A DNA stretch of 64,000 bases from JAGWBD01 sp965220615. Lineage in GTDB: Bacteria > Chloroflexota > Anaerolineae > Aggregatilineales > Phototrophicaceae. The stretch covers positions 248,001 through 312,000 of the forward strand of contig CBDCQL010000001.1 of assembly GCA_965220615.1 (NCBI GenBank). Direction: 5' to 3'. This document shows, piece by piece, positions 7,922 to 16,689 of the stretch (position 1 is its first letter; every line of letters starts with the position of its first letter). The notes under the pieces were generated by a model. The model was not told the DNA's origin. It saw nothing but the letters and a program-made list of their open reading frames with translations, and ran no database searches. Position numbers and translations under genes: made by a program.

Positions 7922-8425
7922 GTGGGCGCCGGGCGTCGTCTGCGCCAGGGGCTGAACGCCCTGCTGGCCTTCGCGCAGCCGGTGGACAGGGCCCAGGCGG
8001 CGCGGCACCTTACGCCGGCGTTGCAGCAGTGCTTCACTCGCTTGCGACGCAGCGAACAACTGCACAGTTTGCGCGTGCTGCGCGCGTTGCAGGCCGAAAG
8101 CGCGGTAGGTCCGGACCTGGCGGTGGCCGCCCTGCTGCATGACGTGGGCAAGACGCGCTGGCCCTTCCCCCTGTGGCAACGGGTGCTGGTGGTGGTGGTG
8201 CCCGCGCTGGCGCCGACTCTGGCAAAACGGCTGGCCCGTGGTCGCGAAACCGACCTGCTGGCGCGGCCCTTTTTACTCTGTGAACAGCACCCCGCCTGGG
8301 GCGCGCGGATGGCGCGCGCGGCGGGCGCCAGCGAGCGCGCCGCCTGGCTGATCGAGAACCACGTGGGGGCAACGGGCGACGACGACGACCTGGCGCGGCT
8401 GCGCGCGGCGGACGAGCGCAGTTGA
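7922..8425 (+). CDS. HD-domain protein
   Basis: This 167-residue protein carries an HD metal-binding signature, ALLHDVGK, with His73-Asp74. An upstream histidine (His48) and a late His in IENHVG complete an HD-type phosphohydrolase core. It starts at GTG directly after the protease stop. A hydrophobic stretch (VLVVVVPALAP) lies between the HD helices. Members of this superfamily hydrolyse nucleotides or cyclic dinucleotides; the substrate cannot be deduced. Similar short HD proteins are common next to housekeeping genes in Chloroflexota. Confidence 0.7.
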   Translation: MGAGRRLRQGLNALLAFAQPVDRAQAARHLTPALQQCFTRLRRSEQLHSLRVLRALQAESAVGPDLAVAALLHDVGKTRWPFPLWQRVLVVVVPALAPTLAKRLARGRETDLLARPFLLCEQHPAWGARMARAAGASERAAWLIENHVGATGDDDDLARLRAADERS

Positions 8426-8447
8426 CCGGGCGCAGCCAGCCAGTCGC

Positions 8448-8453
8448 TATAAT
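8448..8453 (+). promoter_or_regulatory. -10 box for TyrA-like dehydrogenase
   Basis: A perfect TATAAT 27 nt before the ATG at 8480. A TTGACC lies at 8422-8427, but the 20-nt spacer is longer than optimal, so the -35 assignment is doubtful. Confidence 0.5.
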
Positions 8454-8479
8454 GGAGCGCAGCAGGCAGGAGCAACCGC

Positions 8480-9511
8480 ATGGCCAAAACCATCACCGTG
8501 ACGATCATTGGTCTGGACCGCACGGGCAGTTCGGTCGCGTTGGCGCTGCGGCGCTGCAACTGCAACAACCGGGCGCCGCAGCATTTTGACGTCCGCGGCG
8601 CCGACCCGCGCCCGGGCATCCTTGAAACGGCGAAACGCGCCGGCATCTGCGACAAAACCGAGCGCAACCTGGCCGGCGCCGCGCGCGACCGCGATATCGT
8701 CGTGCTGGCCCTGCCACTGCCGGAGCAACTCCAGGCCTGGCAGGCCCTGGCGGACAGCCTGCAGCCAGGCGCGGTCGTACTCGACATGGCGCAACTGAAG
8801 GCACCTGCTTCGCGGCTGGCGCAGGAACACCTGCCCGAGGACGCGCATCTGGTGCAGGTGACGCCCGTCGTCAACGCCCGTTACCTCTTTGACGGCGTCG
8901 ATGATGCCGACCACGCTGCGGAAGACCTCTTCGATGACGGCAACATGCTGCTGATGCCGGCGCCGGACTGCTCGCGCGCGGCCGTGGAACTGGCCAGCGA
9001 CTTCAGCACCTTGCTGGGCGCGACGCCGCACTTCATGGACGCCCTGGAGCACGACATCCTGAGCGCCGCCACGGTCGATCTGCCCGCGCTGCTGGGCGTG
9101 GCCAGTTTTCACTGTCTGTCGCACAGCCCGGGCTGGAACGACCTGCAGCGCCTGACCAACCCGCCCTTCGGTCGCCTGACCCACCAGCTCTTCGACCGGC
9201 ATCCGGACGACCTGCGCGACCAGTGGCTGCACAACCGCGTGCCCCTGCTGCGCTGGCTCGATGACCTGCTGGTCACCCTGCAACAGGCCCGTACGGCGCT
9301 GGACGACGGAGACCGCGATGCCCTGGAAGCCCTCCTGACCGGCGCCGAAGAGGAATACAGCGCCTGGATCAACCGTCGCGGCAACAACCGCTGGGACGCC
9401 GATGAACGCAAGTCCGACCTGCCCTCACCCTCCAGTATGCTGATGTCCGGTCTGATGGGCGACTTTCTCTCGCGCCGCATGCGCGGCAACAGCAACGAGG
9501 AAGAACGCTGA
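8480..9511 (+). CDS. Prephenate-dehydrogenase-like NAD(P) oxidoreductase
   Basis: This 343-residue protein has an N-terminal Rossmann domain and an all-helical C-terminal domain similar to TyrA/prephenate dehydrogenases. The dinucleotide loop is unusual: IIGLDRTGSS in place of the common GxGxxG with a small middle residue. The following DIVVLALPL and LDMAQLK segments match the cofactor-fold strands. The C-terminal helical region includes a HDILSAATVDLP segment in the usual dimerisation position. Tyrosine biosynthesis is therefore possible, but another dehydrogenase role cannot be excluded because the family's substrate arginine/histidine pattern was not confirmed by alignment. Confidence 0.65.
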   Translation: MAKTITVTIIGLDRTGSSVALALRRCNCNNRAPQHFDVRGADPRPGILETAKRAGICDKTERNLAGAARDRDIVVLALPLPEQLQAWQALADSLQPGAVVLDMAQLKAPASRLAQEHLPEDAHLVQVTPVVNARYLFDGVDDADHAAEDLFDDGNMLLMPAPDCSRAAVELASDFSTLLGATPHFMDALEHDILSAATVDLPALLGVASFHCLSHSPGWNDLQRLTNPPFGRLTHQLFDRHPDDLRDQWLHNRVPLLRWLDDLLVTLQQARTALDDGDRDALEALLTGAEEEYSAWINRRGNNRWDADERKSDLPSPSSMLMSGLMGDFLSRRMRGNSNEEER

Positions 9512-9604
9512 CTCTCACCGGACGTTAAGCCGACGTTTACACAGTTCACAGGCTCCGCAGCCATGCTCGGCGACTGTAAGCATAGTTGCATCCGGAGGAC
9601 AATC

Positions 9605-10795
9605 ATGCGCATTCTTCATGTCCTGCTGGCCCTGACCCTGCTGACGGGCGGCGCAGTCATGGCCCAGGAGACGAACGAAAGACCCTTCCTTGGCATCGCC
9701 TTTTCGGTGGAAGACGGTGGCGCCCACGTGCGCGAGGTGCAGGCCGGGTCGCCGGCGGAAGACGCCGGGCTGCTGGTGGATGACCTCATCATTGGGGTCA
9801 ACGGCGCTGACGTGGCGCCGGAGGAACTGGCGGCAAGCATCCAGGCGCTGGCCATCGGCGAGCAAATCTCCCTGACTGTGTTGCGTGACGGGGAAGAACT
9901 GGAACTCGACGCTACGCTGGGGAGCGCGACGACGCCGGTCATCCGCTGGCAGGCCTTCCGCGACAGCGCCTTCCTGGGCGTCAGCCTGGTGAGCGACGAG
10001 GCGGGCGTGCTGGTGCAGGACGTGGTGCCGGAATCGCCGGCGGCCCTCTCCGGGCTGCAGGCAGGTGACCTGTTGCGCAGCATCAACGGCGAAGATGTCG
10101 ACACGCCCCGTAAGGCCGCCAACCTGATCCGCGCGCTGGAGCCGGGCGCCGACGTCACCCTGGGCGTCGAACGCGATGGTGAGACGCTGACGCTCGCAGC
10201 CACCATGGGCAGCCGCGAGCGCATCGCGCCGCGCGAGGGCATGCCGGCCCTGCCGGAAGACTTCGACTTCCGTATGGCAGCCGGGCGGCCCCTGCTGGGC
10301 GTTGAATACCTGGACCTGAACGCGGAAGTCGCCGCGGAACGCGAACTGACGCAGCAGGAGGGCGCCCTGATCCTGCGCGTGCTGCCGGAATCGCCGGCGG
10401 AGGTCGCCGGTCTGCTGGCGGAGGACATCGTCGTGGCGGTGGAAGGCGACCCGGTCGATGCCCGCCGCACCCTGCGTGAGCGGCTGCTGGCCTACGATCC
10501 GGGCGAGACCCTGCAGCTGGCATTGTTACGGGCCGGCGAGAGCATGGAACTCGACGTGACTCTCGGCGAGGGCAGCGCCATGCCGCGCTTTGGCTTTCGC
10601 GGGCGCATGCTGCCCCATGGCGGCATGATGGACCTGGAAGCCCTCCAGGAACGCCTTGGCGAGGACGTTGACGTCGAGGCCCTGATGGAAGCCATGATGG
10701 AACGCTTCCACGGCGACTTCGACATGGAGGCCTGGCTGGAGCAGTTCGGCCGGCAACTGCCGGAGGAGGCGCTGGCGCCCGCGCCCGACGTCTAG
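9605..10795 (+). CDS. Secreted protein with three PDZ domains
   Basis: This 396-residue protein has a Sec signal peptide cleaved near AVMAQ (residue 21). Three PDZ domains follow, at about residues 24-100, 112-190 and 222-318. Each carries the GSPAEDAGL-type carboxylate-binding turn; the second and third read ESPAALSGL and ESPAEVAGL. No trypsin-like protease domain is present, unlike HtrA/DegP. The C-terminal 80 residues are acidic and methionine-rich. The start is the ATG preceded by CCGGAGGACAATC. A chaperone, scaffold or protease-adaptor role outside the membrane is likely but not proven. Confidence 0.82.
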   Translation: MRILHVLLALTLLTGGAVMAQETNERPFLGIAFSVEDGGAHVREVQAGSPAEDAGLLVDDLIIGVNGADVAPEELAASIQALAIGEQISLTVLRDGEELELDATLGSATTPVIRWQAFRDSAFLGVSLVSDEAGVLVQDVVPESPAALSGLQAGDLLRSINGEDVDTPRKAANLIRALEPGADVTLGVERDGETLTLAATMGSRERIAPREGMPALPEDFDFRMAAGRPLLGVEYLDLNAEVAAERELTQQEGALILRVLPESPAEVAGLLAEDIVVAVEGDPVDARRTLRERLLAYDPGETLQLALLRAGESMELDVTLGEGSAMPRFGFRGRMLPHGGMMDLEALQERLGEDVDVEALMEAMMERFHGDFDMEAWLEQFGRQLPEEALAPAPDV

Positions 10796-10827
10796 GGCGC
10801 CCCGGGCCCTGGCCGCCGCATTTCGTG

Positions 10828-10833
10828 TATACT
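10828..10833 (+). promoter_or_regulatory. -10 box for nucleotide-sugar dehydrogenase
   Basis: TATACT 28 nt before the GTG at 10862, preceded by TTTCGTG. No recognisable -35 box is present, which is usual in this window. Confidence 0.45.
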
Positions 10834-10861
10834 GCGCGCGCGGCGGTCAGGGAATGACAAC

Positions 10862-12175
10862 GTGAATCATCGCGAAGAGTTGCTGCAAAAACTCCAAGCC
10901 CGCAGCGCCCGAGTCGGCATTGTGGGCCTGGGCTATGTCGGGCTGCCGCTGGCGCTTGAGTTCGCCCGCGCCGGCTTTCGGGTCACCGGCCTGGACCTGG
11001 ACGCGGACAAGGTGGCCCAACTCAATGACGGCCGCAGCTACATCCCTGGCGTCAGCGATGAAGCGGTCGCGCCGCTGGTCGCCGATGGCCTGCTTTGCGC
11101 CACAGACGACTACCAGGCGCTGTCCGCCGCCGACGCCATCAGCATCTGCGTGCCCACACCCTTGCGCAAGACGCGCGACCCCGACATGTCCTACATCCTG
11201 CACGCCCTGGACGCGCTCGTGGAGGTCTGCCGCGCCGGCCAGTTGATCGTGCTGGAGAGCACCACCTGGCCCGGCACAACGAGTGAGATCATCCTGCCGC
11301 GTTTGCAGGAACACGGTTTTACAGCCGGCGAGAGCATCTTCGTGGCCTTCTCACCCGAGCGCATCGACCCGGCCAATGCGGAGTTTGGCGTGCGCAACAC
11401 GCCGCGCATCGTCGGCGGCATCACGGCGGCCTGCACCGAGGTCGCCGTCGCGCTCTACTCCACCGCCGTCGACCAGGTCCTGCCGGTCAGTTCGCCCACC
11501 GTGGCCGAGATGACCAAGCTGCTGGAAAACACCTTCCGCGCAGTCAACATCGGTCTCGTCAACGAGATGGCGCTGATGTGCAACCGCCTGAACATCGACG
11601 TGTGGGAGGTGATCGAGGCGGCGGCCAGCAAGCCCTTCGGTTTCATGCCCTTCTTCCCCGGGCCAGGCCTGGGCGGCCATTGCATCCCGGTCGACCCGCA
11701 TTACCTCAGCTGGAAACTGAAGACCCTCAACTACAACGCCCGCTTCATCGAGGTGGCCAGCGAAATCAACACCGCCATGCCCCTGCACGTCGCGCAACGC
11801 ATCAGCGACGCGCTCAACGACGAGGGCAAGGCCGTGCGCGGCGCGCGCGTCCTCGTGCTTGGCGTGGCCTTCAAGCGCGACGTGGACGACATCCGCGAAA
11901 GCCCCGCGCTGGACGTGCTGGCCCTGCTGATGGAGAAGGGCGCCGCCGTCCGCTACCACGACCCGCAGGTGCCGCAACTGCGCCTGCCGGATGGACAACG
12001 CCTGCACAGCCAGACCCTGGACGTAGCGGAGCTGGCTGCGGCGGATTGCGTAGTCGTCATCACCGACCACAGCGCCATTGACTGGCAGCAAGTGGCGGAC
12101 CACAGCGCGTTGGTGGTGGATACGCGCCACGTGGTCGTCCCCCTGCCCGGTGCGGCGCGTGTGTTGTCGCTTTAG
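10862..12175 (+). CDS. UDP-N-acetyl sugar 6-dehydrogenase (WbpA/WecC type)
   Basis: This 437-residue UDP-glucose/GDP-mannose dehydrogenase-family enzyme has the NAD-binding GLGYVGLP at residues 22-29. The catalytic cysteine is Cys274 in GLGGHCIPVDPHYL, and a C-terminal UDP-binding domain carries LGVAFKRDVDDIRESP. The GGHCIPVDPxYL form is typical of enzymes that oxidise UDP-GlcNAc, UDP-ManNAc or UDP-GalNAc, not UDP-glucose. The product would be an N-acetyl uronic acid for surface polysaccharide. The GTG start follows GGGA. The precise sugar is inferred from the motif only. Confidence 0.85.
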   Translation: MNHREELLQKLQARSARVGIVGLGYVGLPLALEFARAGFRVTGLDLDADKVAQLNDGRSYIPGVSDEAVAPLVADGLLCATDDYQALSAADAISICVPTPLRKTRDPDMSYILHALDALVEVCRAGQLIVLESTTWPGTTSEIILPRLQEHGFTAGESIFVAFSPERIDPANAEFGVRNTPRIVGGITAACTEVAVALYSTAVDQVLPVSSPTVAEMTKLLENTFRAVNIGLVNEMALMCNRLNIDVWEVIEAAASKPFGFMPFFPGPGLGGHCIPVDPHYLSWKLKTLNYNARFIEVASEINTAMPLHVAQRISDALNDEGKAVRGARVLVLGVAFKRDVDDIRESPALDVLALLMEKGAAVRYHDPQVPQLRLPDGQRLHSQTLDVAELAAADCVVVITDHSAIDWQQVADHSALVVDTRHVVVPLPGAARVLSL

Positions 12176-12226
12176 GGACTGGCCTGATCACCCGCTATTC
12201 TGCGGCGTCCGGCCCCGGCGGGGAAC

Positions 12227-13333
12227 ATGAGCGGGGAAAATGTCTACACCATCCCTTATCCGCGCCGGGTGCTGCTGCGCCGCGCGCTGCGGCCCCTGGG
12301 GCGACTCGCCCTGCGATTGCTGACTCGCACCCGCGTACACGGGCGCGCCAACCTGCCGGCCCGCGGCCCGCTGATTCTGGTGGGCAACCACGTGGCGCTG
12401 ATGGAAGTGGTGCTGATGGTGCTGATGGCGCCCTGGGAGATCGAGATCATCGGCACCGGCGACATCCCCATGGACCGGCGCTACGCCTGGATCGTCAGAC
12501 TCTGGGGTTTTCTGCCGGTGGACCGCGGCAACGCCCGGCGCCAGGAAATGCAGTTGCCGCTGGACATCCTGCGCCAGAACGGCGTGGTCGGCATTTTCCC
12601 GGAAGGCGGCATCTGGTCGCCGGTGCTGAAACGCGCCCACACCGGCGTTGCCTGGCTGAGCTATCACAGTGGCGCGCCGGTGCTGCCGATCGGATTCGGC
12701 GGGATGGAGGGTGCGCTGGGCGCCGTCCTCGCGCTGAAGCGGCCGCAACTTTCCATGAACATCGGTCAACCCCTGCCGCCCGTGCGCGTGGACCTGCCCG
12801 GTTTATCACGCAAACAGGCGCTGGGCGCGGCCGCAGGGCACATCATGGACCAGATCGCCGCTCTCATCCCCGAGGCGGAGCGCCGCGCCAGCCAGCGCAT
12901 ACAGGAAGAGCACTTCGATTGCGCGCTGGAGCTGGGCGCCGAAGAGGCCTCGTTGCAGACGGCCGGGCTGGAGCACGCCGCCGGATTGGGCCGCTTTTTT
13001 CATACGCCCGTGCTGCTGGACGTGATGGTGCGCAACATGCGCCTGCCGGTCCAGCCCCTGCTACAGGTCGGCCGGCCCCAGGCGACGGCAGAATTGCGGG
13101 CAGCCCTGGAGCATGCCCTCGCCTTTCTCGACGATCACCCGCATTTCCTGTCCTATCGCTTTGGCTATGCCGATGCGGCGGAGATGGATGCCGGCCTGCG
13201 CGAACTGCAGCTGCGGCTCAACCAGGCGGCGGGACACGAGCGTATGGTCCGACTTCGCCCCCTGCGACGTTACCGACCGGGTGAGACCGGTGAGTGGCGC
13301 GTGGAGGAGCCGGGAGACCGGCACCGACTGTAG
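12227..13333 (+). CDS. PlsC-like 1-acylglycerol-3-phosphate acyltransferase
   Basis: This 368-residue protein has the acyltransferase core within its first 210 residues. The catalytic block is NHVALME, with His55 and an acidic residue at the fifth position (Glu60 where Asp is canonical). The substrate-binding block FPEGG starts at residue 124. An additional C-terminal region of about 150 residues has no recognised domain. The core points to lysophosphatidic-acid acylation at the cytoplasmic membrane. The Glu replacement and long extension suggest a subgroup, so the acceptor is uncertain. Confidence 0.75.
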   Translation: MSGENVYTIPYPRRVLLRRALRPLGRLALRLLTRTRVHGRANLPARGPLILVGNHVALMEVVLMVLMAPWEIEIIGTGDIPMDRRYAWIVRLWGFLPVDRGNARRQEMQLPLDILRQNGVVGIFPEGGIWSPVLKRAHTGVAWLSYHSGAPVLPIGFGGMEGALGAVLALKRPQLSMNIGQPLPPVRVDLPGLSRKQALGAAAGHIMDQIAALIPEAERRASQRIQEEHFDCALELGAEEASLQTAGLEHAAGLGRFFHTPVLLDVMVRNMRLPVQPLLQVGRPQATAELRAALEHALAFLDDHPHFLSYRFGYADAAEMDAGLRELQLRLNQAAGHERMVRLRPLRRYRPGETGEWRVEEPGDRHRL

Positions 13334-13338
13334 CGGCT

Positions 13339-14115
13339 TCAGGCATCGGAAGCCGGCGGCAGCCAGCCAAAGGGGACGTCTTCCTCATCGTGCTCCGCCT
13401 CCGCTTCGGGCAGCGTTGGCGGCGCGTAATGTCGGGCTTCGCGATTGCTGTTGCGGCGGCGCAGGTCCCGGCGCCAGTACAGTTGCTGGCCGGGTTTCGG
13501 GCGCAGGGCGACGCGCGCCACACCCCGGGCGAAGATATCGAATTGCAGCGGCGCGCTGCGGCCGAAACCGAGCCAGGAGGTGGGTGGCACACTGCCGAGC
13601 AGGGTCATCAACCAGAAGATGGGTTGACGTCGCTGGCCGCGAATCCAGGTCAGCGGCGCGCGAATGATCAGGGTCTCCAGACCGACCCGCAGACAGTAGT
13701 CCTCGGCGGCGCGCTTGGCGCGCACATAGCCACGGTTGATCCATGGGGCGCGGGCGCAACTGAGCAACACAAGACGCGGACAGCCGTCGCTGACGCACAT
13801 GTTGGCCACGTTGCGCGCGGAAACGAAGTTGAGCCAGTGGTGATTGAGGCCGCGCGCCGGGTCGGCGACCATGCTGCCAACGGTATGTATCGTCAGGTGA
13901 TGGCCGCGGGCCCGCCCGCTCAGGCTGGCGGGGTTCCAGACGTCGGCGACGAGCGTGCTGACGTTGCTCGCCAGGGGTTCGGGCAGGGGGTAGTCGGCGT
14001 CCCGTCGCAGGAGGGAGACGCGGGCGCCTTCCGCCAACAGGGCTGCGGCGACGCCGGCGCCGGGGAAGCTGCTGCCGGTGACGAGCACGCGCGGGGCCTG
14101 CGGTACTTCAGCCAT
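13339..14115 (-). CDS. NAD(P)-binding protein, SDR/NmrA type
   Basis: This 258-residue Rossmann-fold protein begins with VLVTGSSFPGAGVAAALL, an atypical glycine loop, and continues with an LVADVWNPASL segment and RAPLTWIRG. It resembles atypical SDRs of the NmrA/complex I 39-kDa-like kind. A canonical active-site Tyr-x3-Lys is replaced by the downstream YVRAKRAAEDY region, where YVRAK could serve. The ATG at 14115 is chosen for its AGGGA ribosome binding site. It converges on the acyltransferase gene with a 5-nt gap. The substrate is unknown. Confidence 0.65.
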   Translation of the reverse strand: MAEVPQAPRVLVTGSSFPGAGVAAALLAEGARVSLLRRDADYPLPEPLASNVSTLVADVWNPASLSGRARGHHLTIHTVGSMVADPARGLNHHWLNFVSARNVANMCVSDGCPRLVLLSCARAPWINRGYVRAKRAAEDYCLRVGLETLIIRAPLTWIRGQRRQPIFWLMTLLGSVPPTSWLGFGRSAPLQFDIFARGVARVALRPKPGQQLYWRRDLRRRNSNREARHYAPPTLPEAEAEHDEEDVPFGWLPPASDA

Positions 14116-14473
14116 CGATTTCCCTAACCTGCAAGCGCCGGGAGCGAGAGCGGCCCGTCCATAGAATACCAATCGCCTGGCGAGCCACGGCATGTCGTGT
14201 TAATCTGAATAACAGTAACATAACAACGCGAGTTGTGGTCCTAACGTGAACGCAAGCCATCCGGCGTGCGTGAGGTGAAAGTTGTAAGCGGTCAAGGGAA
14301 ACTGGCTGTCTGACAGAGAGGCCCATTCAGGCAGGCTTCCCCGAACGGACCGTAGCTACCAGCAACAACGAATCGCCCGACGCAACATTTCGCAACGTAT
14401 TTTCAGGGACTGGTGCAGGCCACAACCGTGATGATTCCGGCCACGGCATTGTGCGTTCCCGGGCAACAGATTC
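14116..14473. other. Intergenic region without a recognised gene
   Basis: These 358 nt lie between the divergent NAD(P)-binding gene and recX. A stretch near 14200-14230 is AT-richer (GTTAATCTGAATAACAGTAA) and may hold promoter elements. No open frame with a ribosome binding site, RNA gene signature or palindrome of the A/B families was found. Confidence 0.5.
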
Positions 14474-15148
14474 ATGGCGACAATCACCGCCTTGCAAGCC
14501 GACAAACGCAAACGCGATCGGGTTGATGTCTTTCTGGATGGCGACCGCGCCTTCAGTCTGCCGTTGACCCTGGCAGCCGGTCTGGGAGTCGGTCAGCCAC
14601 TGGACGACAGGGCGATAGCCCGTCTGCGGCAGGAGGACGAGGTCGCGCGCGCTGTCGACCGGGCGGCCCGCTTCCTTGCTTACCGTCCGCGCAGCGCGGC
14701 GGAGGTGCGGCAATATCTGCGGCGCAAGGGCTTCGCGGACGGGGCCATCGCTGCCGCGCTGGAACGCATGACGCAACAGGGATGGCTCGATGACCTCGCC
14801 TTTGCCCGCTTTTGGGTGGAAGACCGGCTGCGATTTCGGCCCATGGGTCGCCGCGCCCTGACGTATGAGTTGAGTCAAAAGGGCGTGGCGGCGGAGACCA
14901 TCGAAACAGCACTGGTCGACGTGGACAGTCTGGACGCGGCCCGGCGCGCGGCGCGCAAGAGTCTGCGTCGCTGGCGCAACGAGACCCCGGAGCAGCTGCG
15001 GCGCAAATTGTGGGACAGCCTGCAGCGGCGCGGCTTCGAAGCCGACCTGTGCCGCGAGGTTGTAGAAGAACTATTGACAGAAAACGGGGAGGGCGAAGCC
15101 GCCGTCCCCGTCAGCACCCATGAGGAGTATCCAACATGGAGGCCCTGA
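14474..15148 (+). CDS. recX: RecX regulatory protein
   Basis: This 224-residue, strongly basic and helical protein has repeated three-helix RecX modules: AARFLAYRPRSAAEVRQYLRRKG, followed by LERMTQQGWLDDLAFARFWVEDR. RecX binds RecA filaments and inhibits strand exchange. No recA is visible next to it. Its last 13 nt overlap the start of the RNase Y gene, implying translational coupling. The length agrees with RecX proteins of Chloroflexota and Firmicutes. Confidence 0.85.
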   Translation: MATITALQADKRKRDRVDVFLDGDRAFSLPLTLAAGLGVGQPLDDRAIARLRQEDEVARAVDRAARFLAYRPRSAAEVRQYLRRKGFADGAIAAALERMTQQGWLDDLAFARFWVEDRLRFRPMGRRALTYELSQKGVAAETIETALVDVDSLDAARRAARKSLRRWRNETPEQLRRKLWDSLQRRGFEADLCREVVEELLTENGEGEAAVPVSTHEEYPTWRP

Positions 15149-16677
15149 TTGCCCTGGTGATGCTGGTCGTCGGCGTGGCCCTGGGCGCCATCGTCTCTCT
15201 TCTGCTGCTGCGACGGCACCAGAACGCCCAGGTGGAAAACTGGCGCACGCTGGCCGAAGCGCAAAACCAGGCCACACGCGATGAAGCCGCGCGCGACGCC
15301 GCGGCCAGCATCGCCGAGGCCACCGAAAAGGCCCGCGTCCTGCTGGAGGAATCCGAGCAGACGGCCAACCGGCGCCGGCGCGAACTGGACCGCGAGGCGG
15401 ACCGTTTGCAGCAGCGCAGAACGCAACAGGACGCGCGCCTGGACCGACTGGAGCAGCGCGACCAGAATCTGAACAAGCGCCAGAGCCGGCTGGACAAGCG
15501 TGAAAACAGGTTGGGCAAACTGGAAGAAGAGCGGAAGACCGAACTTGAGCGAATCGCGCGCATGACGCAAGACGAAGCGCGCGAGGAACTGATGGCGGTC
15601 GTCGAAAACGATTCCCGCAACGACATGGCGCGCATCATCCGCCAGGTCGAGGCCAGCGCGCGCGAGGAAGCCGACACACGGGCGCGCAACATCATCTCGC
15701 TTGCGGTGCAACGCCTAGCCAGCGAGCACGTGAGCGAGATTTCGGTCAGTGTGGTGCCGCTGCCCTCGGACGACATGAAGGGGCGCATCATCGGGCGCAA
15801 CGGACGCAACATTCGCGCCTTCGAGCTGGCCACCGGCGTTGACGTGGTGGTCGACGACACGCCCGAGGCCGTCACCATCAGCAGCTTCAACCCCGTGCGG
15901 CGCGAGGTGGCGCGGCAGGCGATGGGCAAACTGGTGACGGACGGACGCATCCATCCCGCCCGCATCGAGAAGCTGGTCGAGGACGCCACCGAGGAAGTGA
16001 ACCAGACCATCCGTGAGGAAGGCGAGCGCGCCGCCTTCGAGGCCGGCGTCCCCGGCCTGCATCCGGAGATTATCAAACTGCTGGGCCGGCTGAAATTCCG
16101 CACCAGTTATGGGCAGAACATGCATGCCCACGCCATTGAGACCGCGCACATCGCCGGCATGATCGCCGGAGAACTGGGAGCGGACGTCGACGTGGCGCGC
16201 GCCGGCGGCCTGCTGCACGATATCGGCAAGGCCATCGACCACGAGGTGGAAGGCACGCACGCCCTGCTGGGCGCGGACTTCATCAAGCGTCATGGCGTGC
16301 GCGAAAACGTGGTCAACTGCGTCGCCAGCCACCATCACGAGGTCGAACCGGCCTACGTGGAGGCCTACATCGTCGAGGCCGCCGACGCCATTTCCGGCGC
16401 CCGGCCCGGCGCCCGGCGCGAGAGCCTCGAGTCCTACATCAAGCGCGTGAAGACCCTGGAGGAAATCGCCGCCAGCTTCGACGGCGTGGACCAGAGCTAC
16501 GCCCTTCAGGCCGGTCGCGAAGTGCGCATCATCATCCGGCCGGACGACGTCGATGACCTGCAGGCCCTCCAACTCTCGCGTGACGTGGCGCGCAAGATCG
16601 AGGAGACCATGCAGTATCCCGGCCAGATCAAGGTGCAGGTCATTCGCGAGACACGGGCGGTCGATTTCGCCCGTTGA
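15136..16677 (+). CDS. rny: Ribonuclease Y
   Basis: This 513-residue membrane-bound endoribonuclease initiates mRNA decay. It has an N-terminal membrane helix (residues 3-25), then a long charged coiled coil to about residue 150. The KH RNA-binding domain has GRIIGRNG at 216-223, and the HD catalytic domain has His361-Asp362 in GLLHDIGK. Length and domain order are as in Bacillus RNase Y. The ATG lies inside the recX 3' end and is preceded by GAGGAG. Presence of RNase Y supports a Chloroflexota- or Firmicutes-like RNA turnover system. Confidence 0.95.
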   Translation: MEALIALVMLVVGVALGAIVSLLLLRRHQNAQVENWRTLAEAQNQATRDEAARDAAASIAEATEKARVLLEESEQTANRRRRELDREADRLQQRRTQQDARLDRLEQRDQNLNKRQSRLDKRENRLGKLEEERKTELERIARMTQDEAREELMAVVENDSRNDMARIIRQVEASAREEADTRARNIISLAVQRLASEHVSEISVSVVPLPSDDMKGRIIGRNGRNIRAFELATGVDVVVDDTPEAVTISSFNPVRREVARQAMGKLVTDGRIHPARIEKLVEDATEEVNQTIREEGERAAFEAGVPGLHPEIIKLLGRLKFRTSYGQNMHAHAIETAHIAGMIAGELGADVDVARAGGLLHDIGKAIDHEVEGTHALLGADFIKRHGVRENVVNCVASHHHEVEPAYVEAYIVEAADAISGARPGARRESLESYIKRVKTLEEIAASFDGVDQSYALQAGREVRIIIRPDDVDDLQALQLSRDVARKIEETMQYPGQIKVQVIRETRAVDFAR

Positions 16678-16689
16678 GGCGCACGCGCT

